Below are positions 1-10,164 of a stretch of DNA of 64,000 nucleotides, piece after piece. Each line of letters opens with the position of its first letter. Position 1 is the stretch's first letter. Source of the stretch: Epiperipatus broadwayi. Its lineage: Eukaryota; Onychophora; Udeonychophora; Euonychophora; Peripatidae. A model generated the notes under the pieces. The model did not search any database, was not told the origin of the DNA, and saw only the letters and a program-made list of their open reading frames with translations. The translations under genes were made by a program, and so were the position numbers. The stretch is taken from assembly GCA_028023455.1 (NCBI GenBank), contig JAQFVV010012513.1:875001-939000 (forward strand). Direction: 5' to 3'.

Positions 1-39
1 ATTCAAGCATTCTGTATGTATCTTAGCCTTTCAGGATTA

Positions 40-275
40 TATTTGTCATCGTCATCATTATTTTCAACCGCAGGTCGAAGGTTTCTTCAAGTTTAATTCA
101 GTTTCTCTCTTCTCCATATTACACTAGCAAATTATCTATCCTTCATGTATATAGTCTTCTTCTAGATTATCATTTGGGATCCAGTTTAAGATTTCAATTG
201 TCCATCTATTATCATCTCTTCTAGCAATGTGTCTAGCCCAGCTCCAATTTCAGTCAATTTCATGGAGCAGTGGTA
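40..275 (-). mobile_element. LINE 3' end fragment (RTE-like), antisense
   Basis: Read on the minus strand, this stretch encodes the C-terminal tail of a non-LTR retrotransposon polyprotein: GWARHIARRDDNRWTIEILNW, then a broken reading frame. The same tail recurs at 41.5, 45.6, 53.3 and 63.1 kb, so it marks one LINE family. The outer end is a GAT/ATG-rich run (near 46-62), typical of RTE-type elements that end in short tandem repeats and not in poly(A). It is 5'-truncated and has no intact ORF. The clade is tentative. Confidence 0.7.
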
Positions 276-612
276 ATGCTTCTAATTTTATATGACTTAG
301 ATTTGTATCAGTACTGGGTAAATTTTGAAATTTTTTTAGGTTTAGAATAGCAGAAATGCTTTTGTTTTTCAAGAAGTTAGGCAATTACCAAATCAACTAT
401 CCATTTAACTAGACGGTAAAATAAGGACTGCAAAATATCCGAGCTTTTACTAACTGAAAATTCATAAGAAAGCCAAGTAATTCCTTTCCTTGCAATATTT
501 TTAGATAAGTATGGCACTGTTGAAGATACTTTGATCCTGCAATCTTCTATTTTTAAGCTGTTTTATATTTTGCTTCACACACACGCACACACACTTGCTT
601 TTATATATATAT
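276..612. other. AT-rich spacer, no gene
   Basis: Nothing recognisable apart from a short CA-rich microsatellite near 575-595 and a TA run that abuts the LTR element. That TA run is the probable insertion site of the LTR element. Confidence 0.5.
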
Positions 613-2608
613 TGTAATGGATGTTTAAGACATCATTACAAAAAATATACTTTTATAGGGGTAAAGAAAATAAAATAGATTTTTATTTAAGATTTCATTT
701 GTAAAACTTGATTAAAAGGTTTTTTTTTAATGCTTGTACTAATATATATGTATGTGCGTGGGAATTATATTTTAATACCACAGTTATATGTGGTTTTTAA
801 TTTTGATTTTATAAAAAAGAAAACTAAGATTACTTTTTTTGTTAAATTTATGTAAAGGTAAAGTGTACAAATAGATTGTACAAATAGATTGCTTTACAGA
901 TTTGGGATTTATATTGATAAGAATAATTAAAAAAGAAAGAAAACAAAAAGAAAAGAATTTTTCATTAGTTGGTTCCTATATCTGTAAAGGGCAATTTATT
1001 TCGTTAATTAGATAACTATTGTTATCTAGATAGAGAATTTTTAAATTTTAATTAAAAAGAAAAAGTTTGGTAATTGGTTTAAGAGATATGATTCAGATAT
1101 AACAGGCTGAACCAGGCCATTGGATTATCTTTGACTAGTTTTATATACTTGCATCAGCTAATATACTTGCACCAGCACAAAGAGACAGACACCAACTCTG
1201 ACAGGAGAATTGCCCAAACTAGAGGACACTTCCACCAACTCTGAGAGATACTTGCCCTAACTATTCCTGCATATTCTGAAAACTGATCCGGTAATTATTC
1301 TACCTAGAATGAACATTAAACCTAGAGCAAGAATATTTTCTTTACCATGATGTGCTAAGCTTCTCGCCAGGACAGGTTCGGACATCCTGTGTCTCCATTA
1401 ACTGCCTACACTGCCATAAGAACCGGCGCCAAAGAAACCACTAACCAATTCGCCCAAGCCTACTGTCAGTGAATCCAGAGCAACAGACTAACCTAAGAAG
1501 TCTAGTGCACTAGCATTGAAATAAATTATTAAGGTACCTTACATTTTTGTGACTTAAATAATGTTGTCTTATATGGTGTTTCCTTTTTTTTTTAAAAAAA
1601 TATAAATGTTTTTTAAGTTGTATCTTATGTAATTGATTTCTGTGTACTTGATTTTTTTTCTTTCTTTTTTTTTCAATGAGTGCTAGTTTCAAACCTATTA
1701 CTGTCCGTCCTATTTAAGTCTTAGTAAGTAAGATAGTAGTTTATTTTAATCTCACATTCCTTTTATTATAGAATGCAGTCTGGATATTACAGACTATTTT
1801 AATTGATTTCTGGCTCATGACCCATGTTGTTATTAGTTCTACTTATGTCATGAAACTCTAATTATTTATAATAGACGATTATAAAATATAATCGTTTTTA
1901 GTTTTATTTCTTCAAGCTTCCAATTCGCTTATTAGGGGCACGTATGATCGTTTTAACCCTCTCAATAGGTAGATCGTGAGCTCCTAGCCTGTCTCACTCA
2001 TAGGGAGGTCAATCGATTGAAAGTAATAAATTTCAACACCCTTTTATTATTATTAATGTTTTGGAAGCTACCTTCGCATTCCTTCAATTTCGACATAAGC
2101 TTACATAAATCTCAAATACGGAGATTCAGCCTTTTCCTAACTATGGGTTATAAGCAGGAAGCTAACCTCCCTTGTCTTGCATGAGATCACTGTCTACTTA
2201 CTAATACTTCTGTTACTATCAGTATTTTGCACTCTTTCACGCACAGAAAATCGCTTTCAAAGCCGTATAAATATTTTAGTTTAATCATGACGAATGTACG
2301 TGTAGTACATATTTTAAATGTGCTTTAAGGATTATTATTTAGATTTATGTTTATTTAATCATACTCGTAATAAAATTATTTATTTATTCATTTGCTTAGT
2401 TGATTTTGTTTTCTGTTGCTACCTTTCCAACTCTCTGAACAAAACATAGATCTCATTTGCTTGATTGAGCTAGTCCGGCGCATTCGATTCGCATATCCTG
2501 TAACCCCTTAAAAATAAATGTCTAGTTCCAAATTTCGGACTAGTGGCGCCCTGGCGGTCAGTATATGTGAGTCTAAAGCTTTTGTCCGGTATATAGGATA
2601 GTAATTTT
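613..2608 (+). repeat. 5' LTR (about 2.0 kb)
   Basis: Begins TGTAATGG and ends just before the TGGCGCAACC primer-site motif. It is matched along its length by 4358-6364. It holds no ORF of note; the 60-codon minus-strand frame at 1510-1692 is low-complexity Lys/Asn and is not considered real. The right-hand boundary is uncertain by a few bases because no clean CA terminus is visible. Confidence 0.82.
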
Positions 2609-2635
2609 TGGCGCAACCAAACGTGGGAGCCGATA
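2609..2635 (+). other. Primer binding site, tRNA-Lys-like
   Basis: Directly after the LTR comes TGGCGCAACCAAACGTGGG, then AGCC. The classic lysine-tRNA (CUU) primer site is TGGCGCCCAACGTGGGGC. The two share the TGGCGC start, the CCAA block and the CGTGGG block, separated by small insertions. Position right at the LTR edge supports the call; the inserted bases make it imperfect. Confidence 0.6.
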
Positions 2636-2997
2636 TTAAAACTTTACATGAGATGTTTTGTTCGGATGGTTGGGAAAAATAAACAGAAATGGTAGGCAAA
2701 AATAGGTGAAATAAAGTTAGTGGTAGAATAGAAGTTGATGGAAAGATGCAGGTAGTTTTGGATCTGTCCGTATTTAATGTTTTGATATTCAAAAAGAGTT
2801 TATTAATTAGTTCAACGTTCGTAAAGTTTTTTTTTAAAAAAAGTAAAGAGTTTAAGTTTGCTTTGTAAAAATAAAATAAAGTTAGCTGTTAAAGATTAAA
2901 AAAAAAAAACCCATTAATAAACAGTTTTAAAAGAAAAGTTCTGTTGGTAATTTGAAAAACATAATTAGATTGCATCGGGGCTAAGTTTATTTTGAAA

Positions 2998-3912
2998 ATG
3001 GAAGCTAAAAAAGAAAACAATAGGGAGGTAGGTTGGGAAGAGAGCCCAGTTTCATTTAAACACTCTCAGATAGAAAAAAAAGAGAGCGAGACACAGACGA
3101 TGATGAAGATGATGATAGAGTTGATAATAGAAATGAAACAAACTCAGCAAGCCGAGATGAAAGAAATACGACAGGAGTTGCTGGAAATGAAACAAAATAT
3201 AACAAAACAAAATATAGAAATAAAATGGAGTCAACAAACAATACTGGAGGAGCTGAGAGCAGAAATGAAAGGAATGAGACAGGAAATATTGAAGAAAGTC
3301 AACAAAAATCAGGCAGCTATAGAAGTCATAGAGAAAGATAGGAATAAGGAGGTTCAGGAAGTTGAAATAGTAAAGGAAGAGATGAAAGAAGTAAAAGATG
3401 AATTAGAACAGGATAGCGTTAGAACAGACAAGGTAGAAATAGAGATAGAAGTTGGTAGAGATTGGGTGCAGATAGGTGGCAAGATAGAAAATGCAGATCA
3501 AAAGACAGAGAATAATGTAAAAGAGTTTCTGCAAGAAACTAAAAATAAATTGGTTAAAATAACTAGTGGTTGTGAATACGAATTTAAAAAAAAGAGAGTT
3601 AAGAAAAAAGTTAAGGAGTATGATTTTAAGGCAGAGATAAAAGCTATCTATAGAGCAATTTTATTTGAAAAGACTATAGAAGAGGGATTCGTTCCATTTG
3701 TTATTAACGAGGCGGTCTGTACTAAAATGGGACACATTGAACAAATATATTTTGCTCGGCTAAAGAGTCGTAAGATATACGAGCTACAAGATAAAACAGA
3801 ACGAGAAAGAGACAAGGCAATAAATTATAAGCGAAGGACAGACAAAAGGGGGAAAGGAACGTACATTAGAGAGGCAGTAAGAATAAAGAAAGAACCGCCT
3901 GACCGAGCGTAA
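2998..3912 (+). CDS. Gag-like coiled-coil protein of the LTR element
   Basis: An ORF of 304 codons starting at ATG 2998; the frame is open two codons further upstream but from a TTG. It is very rich in Lys, Glu, Gln and Met. Residues about 20-175 form long heptad-like stretches (for example EMKEIRQELLEMKQ and LRAEMKGMRQEILKKV), predicting an extended coiled coil. Residues about 195-265 look more globular (VPFVINEAVCTKMGHIEQIY). The C-terminus is basic and charged. No CCHC zinc knuckle, protease or RT motif follows before the 3' LTR. By position (after the primer site, alone between two LTRs) it should supply the capsid/structural function, but sequence similarity to known Gag is not something I can see. 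A 4-kb intact element with only this ORF resembles TR-GAG elements. It is intact, with no internal stop. Confidence 0.65.
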   Translation: MEAKKENNREVGWEESPVSFKHSQIEKKESETQTMMKMMIELIIEMKQTQQAEMKEIRQELLEMKQNITKQNIEIKWSQQTILEELRAEMKGMRQEILKKVNKNQAAIEVIEKDRNKEVQEVEIVKEEMKEVKDELEQDSVRTDKVEIEIEVGRDWVQIGGKIENADQKTENNVKEFLQETKNKLVKITSGCEYEFKKKRVKKKVKEYDFKAEIKAIYRAILFEKTIEEGFVPFVINEAVCTKMGHIEQIYFARLKSRKIYELQDKTERERDKAINYKRRTDKRGKGTYIREAVRIKKEPPDRA

Positions 3913-4357
3913 GTGATATTGATCGGAGGTACTGCTAAAAAAAAAAAAAACTCAATGGATTTGTAATTGGACTACGAGTTGAGAATAGAAATTTATTTCG
4001 ATGTAGGTGATAAGCCTGAATGAATTTTGTAAATAATATTATATAATTACAACTATATATGTGTGTGATAAACAATATTACATTTTGATATTTTGAATTA
4101 TGTTCGTTTTTATTTAATAAAATGTATAGTGGCTATCGTAATTGTATTACTTTGTTGTAAATAGTTATTTTAATAGATCGCCAGTATATTCCTGAAAATT
4201 TGTTACTTACAAATGATTTAAAATAGTATTCGTTAGGGTAGTCGGACGGATTTGATTTTTTTTTAAAAGTGAGAACAAACTTAGAGAAAACTGGTTAGTG
4301 GTAGGCAGAGCAAAGTCAGCTAAGTTGTTTTTTTTTGTGTGATGACGGAGAGGCAGT
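3913..4357 (+). other. Internal 3' non-coding region of LTR element
   Basis: AT-rich, with no ORF. It ends in GATGACGGAGAGGCAG just before the right LTR, the likely polypurine tract for plus-strand priming. The usual pol region is absent. Confidence 0.6.
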
Positions 4358-6359
4358 TGTAATGGATGTTTAAGACACCATTACAAAAATTATATTTTTA
4401 TAGGGGTAAAAAAAATAAAATAGATTTTTATTTAAGATTTCATTTGTAAAACTTGATTAAAAGGTTTTTTTTAATGCTTGTACTAATATATATGTATGTG
4501 CGTGGGAATTATATTTTAATACTACAGTTATATGTGATTTTTAATTTTGATTTTAAAAAAAAGAAAACTAAGATTACTTTTTTTGTTAAATTTATGTAAA
4601 GGTAAAGTGTACAAATAAATTGTACAAATAGATTGCTTTACAGATTTGGGATTTATATTGATAAGAATAATTAAAAAAGAAAGAAAACAAAAAGAAAAGA
4701 ATTTTTCATTAGTTGGTTCCTAGATCTGTAAAGGGCAATTTATTTCGTTAATTAGATAACTATTGTTATCTAGATAGAGAATTTTTAAATTTTAATTAAA
4801 AAGAAAAAGTTTGGTAATTGGTTTAAGAGATATGATTCAGATATAACAGGCTGAACCAGGCCATTGGATTATCTTTGACTAGTTTTATATACTTGCATCA
4901 GCTAGTATACTTGCACCAGTGCAAAGAGACAGACACCAACTCTGACAGGAAAATTGCCCAGACTAGAGGACACTTCCACCAACTCTGAGAGATACTTGCA
5001 CTAACTATTCCTGCATATTCTGAAAGCTGATCCAGTAATTATTCTACCTAGAATGAACATTAAACCTACAGCAAGAATATTTTCTTTACCATGATGTGCT
5101 AAGCTTCTCGCCAGGACAGGTTCGGATGTCCTGTGTCTCCATTAACTGCCTACAATGCCATAAGAACCGGCTCCAAAGAAACCACTAACCAACTCGCCCA
5201 AGCCTACCGTCAGTGAATCCAGAGCAACAGACTAACCTAAGAAGTCTAGTGCACTAGCATTGAAATAAATTATTAAGGTACCTTACATTTTTGTGACTTA
5301 AATAATGTTGTTTTATATGTGTTTTCTTTTTTTTTTTAAAAAAATATAAATGTTTTTTCAAGTTGTATCTTATGTAATTCGATTTCTGTGTACTTGATTT
5401 TTTTTCTTTCTTTTTTTTTTAATGAGTGCTAGTTTCAAACCTATTACTGTCCATCCTATTTAAGTCTTGGTAAGTAAGATAGTAGTTTATTTTAATCTCA
5501 CATTCCTCTTATTATAGAATGCAGTCTGGATATTACAGACTATTTTAATTGATTTCTGGCTTGTGACCCATTTTGTTATTAGTTCTACTTATGTCGTGAA
5601 ACTCTAATTATTTATAATAGACGATTATGAAATATAATCATTTTATTTTTATTTTTTCAAGCTTCCAATTCACTTATTAGGGGCACGTACAATCGTTTTA
5701 ACCCTCTCAATAGGTAGATCGTGAGCTCCTAGCCTGTCTCACTCAGAGGGAGGTCAATCGATTGAAAGTAATAACGTTCAACACCCTTTTATTATTATTA
5801 ATGTTTTGAAAGCTACCTTCGCATTCCTTCGATTTCGACATAAGCTTACATAAATCTCAAATACGGAGATTCAGCCTTTTCCTAACTATGGGTTATAAGC
5901 AGGAAGCTAACCTCCCTTGTCTTGTGTGAGATCACTGTCTACTTACTAATACTTCTGTTACTATCAGTATTTTGCACTCTTTCACGCACAGGAAATCGCT
6001 TTCAAAGCTGTATAAATATTTTAGTTTAATCATGACGAATGTACGTGTAGTACATATTTTAAATGTGCTTTAAGGATTATTATTTAGATTTATGTTTATT
6101 TAATCATACTCGTAATAAAATTATTTATTTATTCATTTACTTAGTTGACTTTGTTTTCTGTTGCTACCTTTCCAACTCTCTGAACAAAACATAGATCTCA
6201 TTTGCTTGATTGAGCTGGTCTGGCGCATTCGATTCACATATCCTGTAACCCCTTAAAAATAAATTTATAGTTCCAAATTTTAAATAAATTTATAGTTCCA
6301 AATTTTGGACTAGTGGCGCCCTGGTGGTCAGTATATGAGAGTCTAAAGCTTTTGTTCAG

Positions 6360-6364
<5 letters not shown>
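4358..6364 (+). repeat. 3' LTR (about 2.0 kb)
   Basis: Direct copy of 613-2608. Near its end (about 6262-6305) a short segment around TTATAGTTCCAAATTTT is duplicated in tandem, unlike the 5' LTR. The terminal bases merge into a (TA)n run, so the last 10-30 nt cannot be matched to the left LTR. Confidence 0.82.

Positions 6365-6393
<29 letters not shown>
6362..6393. repeat. (TA)n microsatellite
   Basis: Uninterrupted TA dinucleotides directly after the 3' LTR; the left edge of the element is also TA-rich. It is probably an expansion of the target site. Confidence 0.85.
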
Positions 6394-6396
<3 letters not shown>

Positions 6397-7044
6397 TTGA
6401 AAGTGATCTTCCATTGTAAATATCTAAATAAAAGGTTATCTTCAAATGCCAAATTGTATCCACAATCAGGGGATTTTTGAAGCCTTTTGCATTTTGCTTT
6501 CACCTACTGCTTTCACTGATATGATTATTTTTTTGGGAATAGGGGTCATTATTTAATTTTGTCCACCATGATTATAAATGTCAATAAAACAATTATTTAC
6601 ACTAATATTCATCCTGACTTCAATAAAACTCAATTGATGTTTCAGTTAAGAACTATGAGACTATTAAAAAGAAAGACCATAGTGTTCTTAGCCGTAAACC
6701 CAGTGATAAATTGCCAATAAACCCACCATGCTGGCATATATATGTTTGTGAGCAGCTTTGACCACATTTATTCACCCTATGAGTAATCACATAATAATAA
6801 CAGCTGCAATGACAAGAAGATAAGATGTGGACATAATTTGCCCTGCTCACATTCTTTGAGCTCTCAAGAAGGAATCAAAGATCTCTTATTTTAGATAACA
6901 GCAGACTCTTTTTGTAATTATTACTGATCCAGTTCCAATTGGAGACATATGTATGTTTAATCCAGATTATTTTATTCACAAGTCTGTTTCTCACTATGGA
7001 ATCAACCATATTTCTTATTTCATCCAATTTTAATATGTCTTTGG
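6394..7044. other. Non-coding spacer
   Basis: No gene seen. The 65-codon minus-strand frame at 6653-6850 has no recognisable motif, and nothing around it supports expression. Confidence 0.5.
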
Positions 7045-7107
7045 CAATCTCTTCGATCCAGTTTAATAATTCAATTGTCCATATATTATTATCATTTCTA
7101 GCAGTTT
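7045..7107 (-). mobile_element. Short LINE 3' fragment, antisense
   Basis: The plus-strand text (TCCAGTTTAATAATTCAATT, then GTCCATATATTATTATCATTT) matches the antisense of the NRWTIEILNW tail seen in the other LINE copies. It is only about 60 bp and very decayed. Confidence 0.55.
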
Positions 7108-8111
7108 AATATCCTACTTTTATTTCAATCCTAAATTTTTAATGATATATTTTATATGGATATATATTGAGATGACAGTGTAGGCATGAAGATTTTGATA
7201 TTTGGTATTGGGTGATCTTAGTTTCTCTACTGATAGATGTGCAATATGATAGAGTTGAAGTGAATGATGGGTTATAACAGGAAAATAAAACTTTATATAT
7301 GCATGTGTGTATAACAAACACATTATACACTGATAAAATATATTTTACCAAGCATATTAAAAAATAATCATGTGATTGACTGCTCAGGAGTTCATTAAAA
7401 TTTCAACCACCAGTAGTGATAGATAGAAACCATGATCTGTAGACTTCGGTTTTGCCATGCCATCACTGTACCACACATATATTAATAAACATATATTAAT
7501 ATATTAAATTATTACATTTTTAATTACAAGTGTCAAACTTATTTCACCCACAACTTTGACACCATCACTCCAGATAAATACACTAATGATTATTGCCAAT
7601 AATTCACTAAACTAGACATTATCTCTAGCCCAGATATAAACTTTAGACCCCAGTTAAAGGTGAATATGTCTGACTTTTTAATTAACACACACACATAGTT
7701 ATTCATGCTTCTCTTTCCCATGTGTAATAACTTTAGGCACACTGCAACTTTAAATATCAATGACCAATCACCAGTGTAAATGCTTCAGATTACGTTCTTC
7801 CACTAAATACTCCATGAAGTTCTCAGTCTAATATATCTTTTTTGAACTATAATTTATATCCTTTTTATGTTGTCATGCATGCATTGACCAAAAATCAAGT
7901 TTTATAAAGCTCAAAGGCCAAACTTCTCATCTGCATAATATATTTTTTAAAAACACCATTAATTTTGTATTTTTTTTTCTAAATCTTTAATTACTTTTAG
8001 GTTAAATGGACAATAAATTAATTTCCACATCATAGTACTTTGTGCATGTGAAAAGTGTAATGTCACTTTCAAGTTATACATTTATTAATTTATTAACAGC
8101 TACAATTTTAC
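7108..8111. other. Non-coding spacer
   Basis: AT-rich, with short ORFs only (two overlapping minus-strand frames at 7120-7351 that lack any motif). Nothing recognised. Confidence 0.5.
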
Positions 8112-8291
8112 ACAACAACTTTATAAACCATCAAACATCACATGATCACCATCTCTATACTAGCACATAATTTGTTGTAAACAAAGACAAAACTCCCCAT
8201 ACAGTAGTGCCACCCTGTGCCAAACAGAGTAATCAATGGATGCCAGAAGGCTTCTGCATAAAATCCCTATCTAGTGCCTACTCATCCAATA

Positions 8292-8333
8292 TCCCCAGAC
8301 TAGTTTCTGGCTTGTGGCTATCATCACTGAGGA
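8292..8333 (-). ncRNA. Hammerhead ribozyme, family A, core-mutated copy
   Basis: Minus-strand hammerhead layout with helix I strands TCCTCA and TGGGGA, helix II, then GAAAC and GTC before the cleavage point. The conserved CTGATGA box reads GTGATGA (C3 changed to G), which should inactivate it. Confidence 0.65.
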
Positions 8334-8748
8334 GCCTTGGATCTGAGAGCACTGCACCTAGATCTTAGGGTCTAATGCAACCCTCCAGCACCCATCTTTT
8401 TACTCTACTTTACTACAGAACTATGAGAATGAAATTGAAAACATTGTTAATATCTTCAATCTAAGCTCAATAGCTTATATAGTCATATGGGTCTGAACTC
8501 AATTCAGCACCCATATATTTTGGTGTCTTTGGCTCTTAAACAACCATAGCCACCACTATCCTATTAGTCAGGATTGGTGTTAAACCATCAAACATCACAT
8601 GATCACCATCTCTATACTAGCACATAATTTGTTGTAAACAAAGGCAAAACTCCCCATACAGTAATGCCACCCTGTGCCAAACAGAGTAATCAATAGATGC
8701 CAAAAGGCTTCTGCATAAAATCCCTATCTAGTGCCTACTCATCCAATA

Positions 8749-8790
8749 TCCCCAGACTAGTTTCTAGCTTGTGGCCATCATCAGTGAGGA
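8749..8790 (-). ncRNA. Hammerhead ribozyme, family A, intact core
   Basis: Minus strand: helix I 5' strand TCCTCA (8790-8785), box CTGATGA (8784-8778), helix II TGGC/GCTA (with one G-U pair) around CACAA, then GAAA, a minimal helix III, and GTC ending at 8755. The 3' helix I strand is TGGGGA (8754-8749). Helix I pairs across the predicted cleavage site with six pairs, one of them G-U. All core bases of a type-I hammerhead are present. Confidence 0.78.
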
Positions 8791-9296
8791 GCCTTGGATC
8801 TGAGAGCATTGCACCTAGATCTTAGGATCTAATGCAACCCTCCAGCAGCCACCTTTTAACTCTACTTTACTACAAAACTGATATTGGATGAGTAGGCACT
8901 AGGTAGGGATTTTATGCAGAAGCCTTTTGGCATCCATTGATTACTCTGTTTGGCACAGGGTGGCACTACTGTATGGGGAGTTTTGCCTTTGTTTACAACA
9001 AATTATGTGCTAGTATAAAGATGGTGATCATGTGATGTTTGATGGTTTAACACCAATCCTGCCTAATAGGATAGTGGTGGCTATGGTTGTTTAAGAGCCA
9101 AAGACACCAAAATGTATGGGTGCTGAATTGAGTTCAGACCCATATGACTATATAAGCTATTGAGCTTAGATTGAAGATATTAACAATGTTTTCAATTTCA
9201 TTCTCATAGTTTTGTAGTAAAGTAGAGTTAAAAGGTGGCTGCTGGAGGGTTGCAATAGATCCTAAGATCTAGATGCAGTTCTCTCAGATCCAAGGC

Positions 9297-9338
9297 TCCT
9301 CACTGATGATGGCCACAAGCCAGAAACTAGTCTGGGGA
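9297..9338 (+). ncRNA. Hammerhead ribozyme, family A, intact core
   Basis: TCCTCA (9297-9302), CTGATGA (9303-9309), helix II TGGC/GCCA (9310-9313 with 9319-9322, four Watson-Crick pairs) closed by CACAA, GAAA (9323-9326), a two-pair-or-less helix III, and GTC (9330-9332). TGGGGA (9333-9338) then closes helix I. Cleavage is predicted after C9332. The very short helix III is typical of animal HHRs in small repeats, which often work best as dimers. No in vitro proof here. Confidence 0.82.
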
Positions 9339-9466
9339 TATTGGATGAGTAGGCACTAGATAGGGATTTTATGAAGAAGCCTTCTGGCATCCATTGATTA
9401 CTCTGTTTGGCACAGGATGGCACTACTGTATGGGGATTTTTGCCTTTGTTTACAACAACTTTATAA

Positions 9467-10113
9467 CTTGAGGGTATTTTGCTTTTACATTACTGATTTA
9501 ACGAAGATTGAATTTCAGTACAATGAATTTGGGCTGCAAATTATTATTTTTACTAGCATTAAATATCTTTTAATTTATCAAATTTATCATTATAAAGACC
9601 AGCCTTTCTGCCTTCAGTATTCAATGATGGCAACTCCTCGTGAACACAAGCTAAAACATTATAAGGTTTATAATGTTTATACAAATATTAAATATAACAA
9701 TTATTTAAATTTTGTGTTGAATAATTCTGAAAATTGCTTGCACTAAACTGTTTTTGATTTTTATTGTGGAGTAAATGTGACCGAACAAAAAAATAAAATT
9801 GCAATACATATTATATGATGCTGTAAATTTGATCCCAACAGCACCTCTCACACACGTGTATTTGGGACACATGTGTTTACACTTTGTGAAGTGATTATTT
9901 TTTAATTTTATGTACATTTTGTTTCATATTTTCTGATTGGGGTGTGTTTGTTATTTTTTAAGTTGTTTTTCTCACTTTAATTTTTCCATACTTTTATACT
10001 CATTTAGTTTTAAATTTATATTGGCATTATAATTTGGTTCACAATTGTCATTATATATATATAGAACAAAAGAAAAAAAAATTAAATCTCATTATGCATT
10101 CTCATGATTTGAT
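9467..10113. other. Non-coding spacer
   Basis: Nothing recognised. A 109-codon plus-strand frame (9417-9746) begins inside the family-A repeat and has no motif; it is not considered a gene. Confidence 0.5.
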
Positions 10114-10164
10114 AAATAAGCTCTGATGAAAGTACTTGTTATTGTACTGAAACATCAGCTATTT
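10114..10164 (+). ncRNA. Candidate hammerhead-like motif (family D)
   Basis: CTGATGA (10123-10129) is followed by an A, then a five-pair hairpin AGTAC/GTACT (10131-10135 with 10144-10148), GAAA (10149-10152) and CATC. AGCT strands on both sides (10119-10122 and 10157-10160) would pair as helix I, extended by AAAT/ATTT past one bulged A. An unpaired A before helix II is non-standard. It sits alone in an AT-rich region. Confidence 0.42.

Larger units (their letters stand above)
613..6364 (+). mobile_element. Non-autonomous LTR retrotransposon with about 2-kb LTRs
   Basis: Two long direct repeats (613-2608 and 4358-6364) start with the same TGTAATGGATG and stay collinear over about 2 kb, with only scattered substitutions and small indels. 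They flank about 1.75 kb of internal sequence. Right after the left repeat lies a primer-binding-site-like sequence resembling the lysine-tRNA type; a purine-rich stretch (GGAGAGGCAG, 4347-4356) precedes the right repeat. The only internal ORF is gag-like. No protease, RT, RNase H or integrase is visible, so the element would need help from an autonomous relative (TR-GAG/LARD-like architecture). The two LTRs look alike, which suggests fairly recent insertion. Both flanks are TA-rich, so a TSD cannot be resolved. Confidence 0.85.
8112..9466. mobile_element. Head-to-head composite of hammerhead-bearing repeat, family A
   Basis: Built from a 457-bp unit. On the minus strand it runs from about 8878 down to 8127 (1.6 units, two HHR sites). 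On the plus strand it runs from 8880 to about 9451 (1.25 units, one HHR site). The unit length is seen twice: AAACCATC recurs at 8125 and 8582, and GATATTGG at 8880 and 9337. Both outer edges carry the same 15 nt ACAACAACTTTATAA (8112-8126 and 9452-9466), a probable target-site duplication partly overlapping unit sequence, so the inverted pair was inserted as one piece. There is no ORF. More than unit length with interior ribozymes implies copying from a multimeric or circular RNA. This is a non-autonomous, retrozyme-like element by my reading. Confidence 0.75.

Noticed and set aside
600-6400. Segmental or tandem duplication instead of LTRs
   Set aside because: A primer-site-like sequence at the inner edge, TG start, purine tract and a gag-like ORF between the copies fit an LTR element better.
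8112-9466. CRISPR array or simple foldback DNA transposon
   Set aside because: Repeats are 457 bp without spacers; copies are more than one unit long with arms of unequal length and internal ribozymes, unlike terminal-repeat DNA transposons.
9417-9746. 109-codon plus-strand ORF
   Set aside because: Starts inside the family-A repeat, has no motif, and is compositionally like random AT-rich frames.
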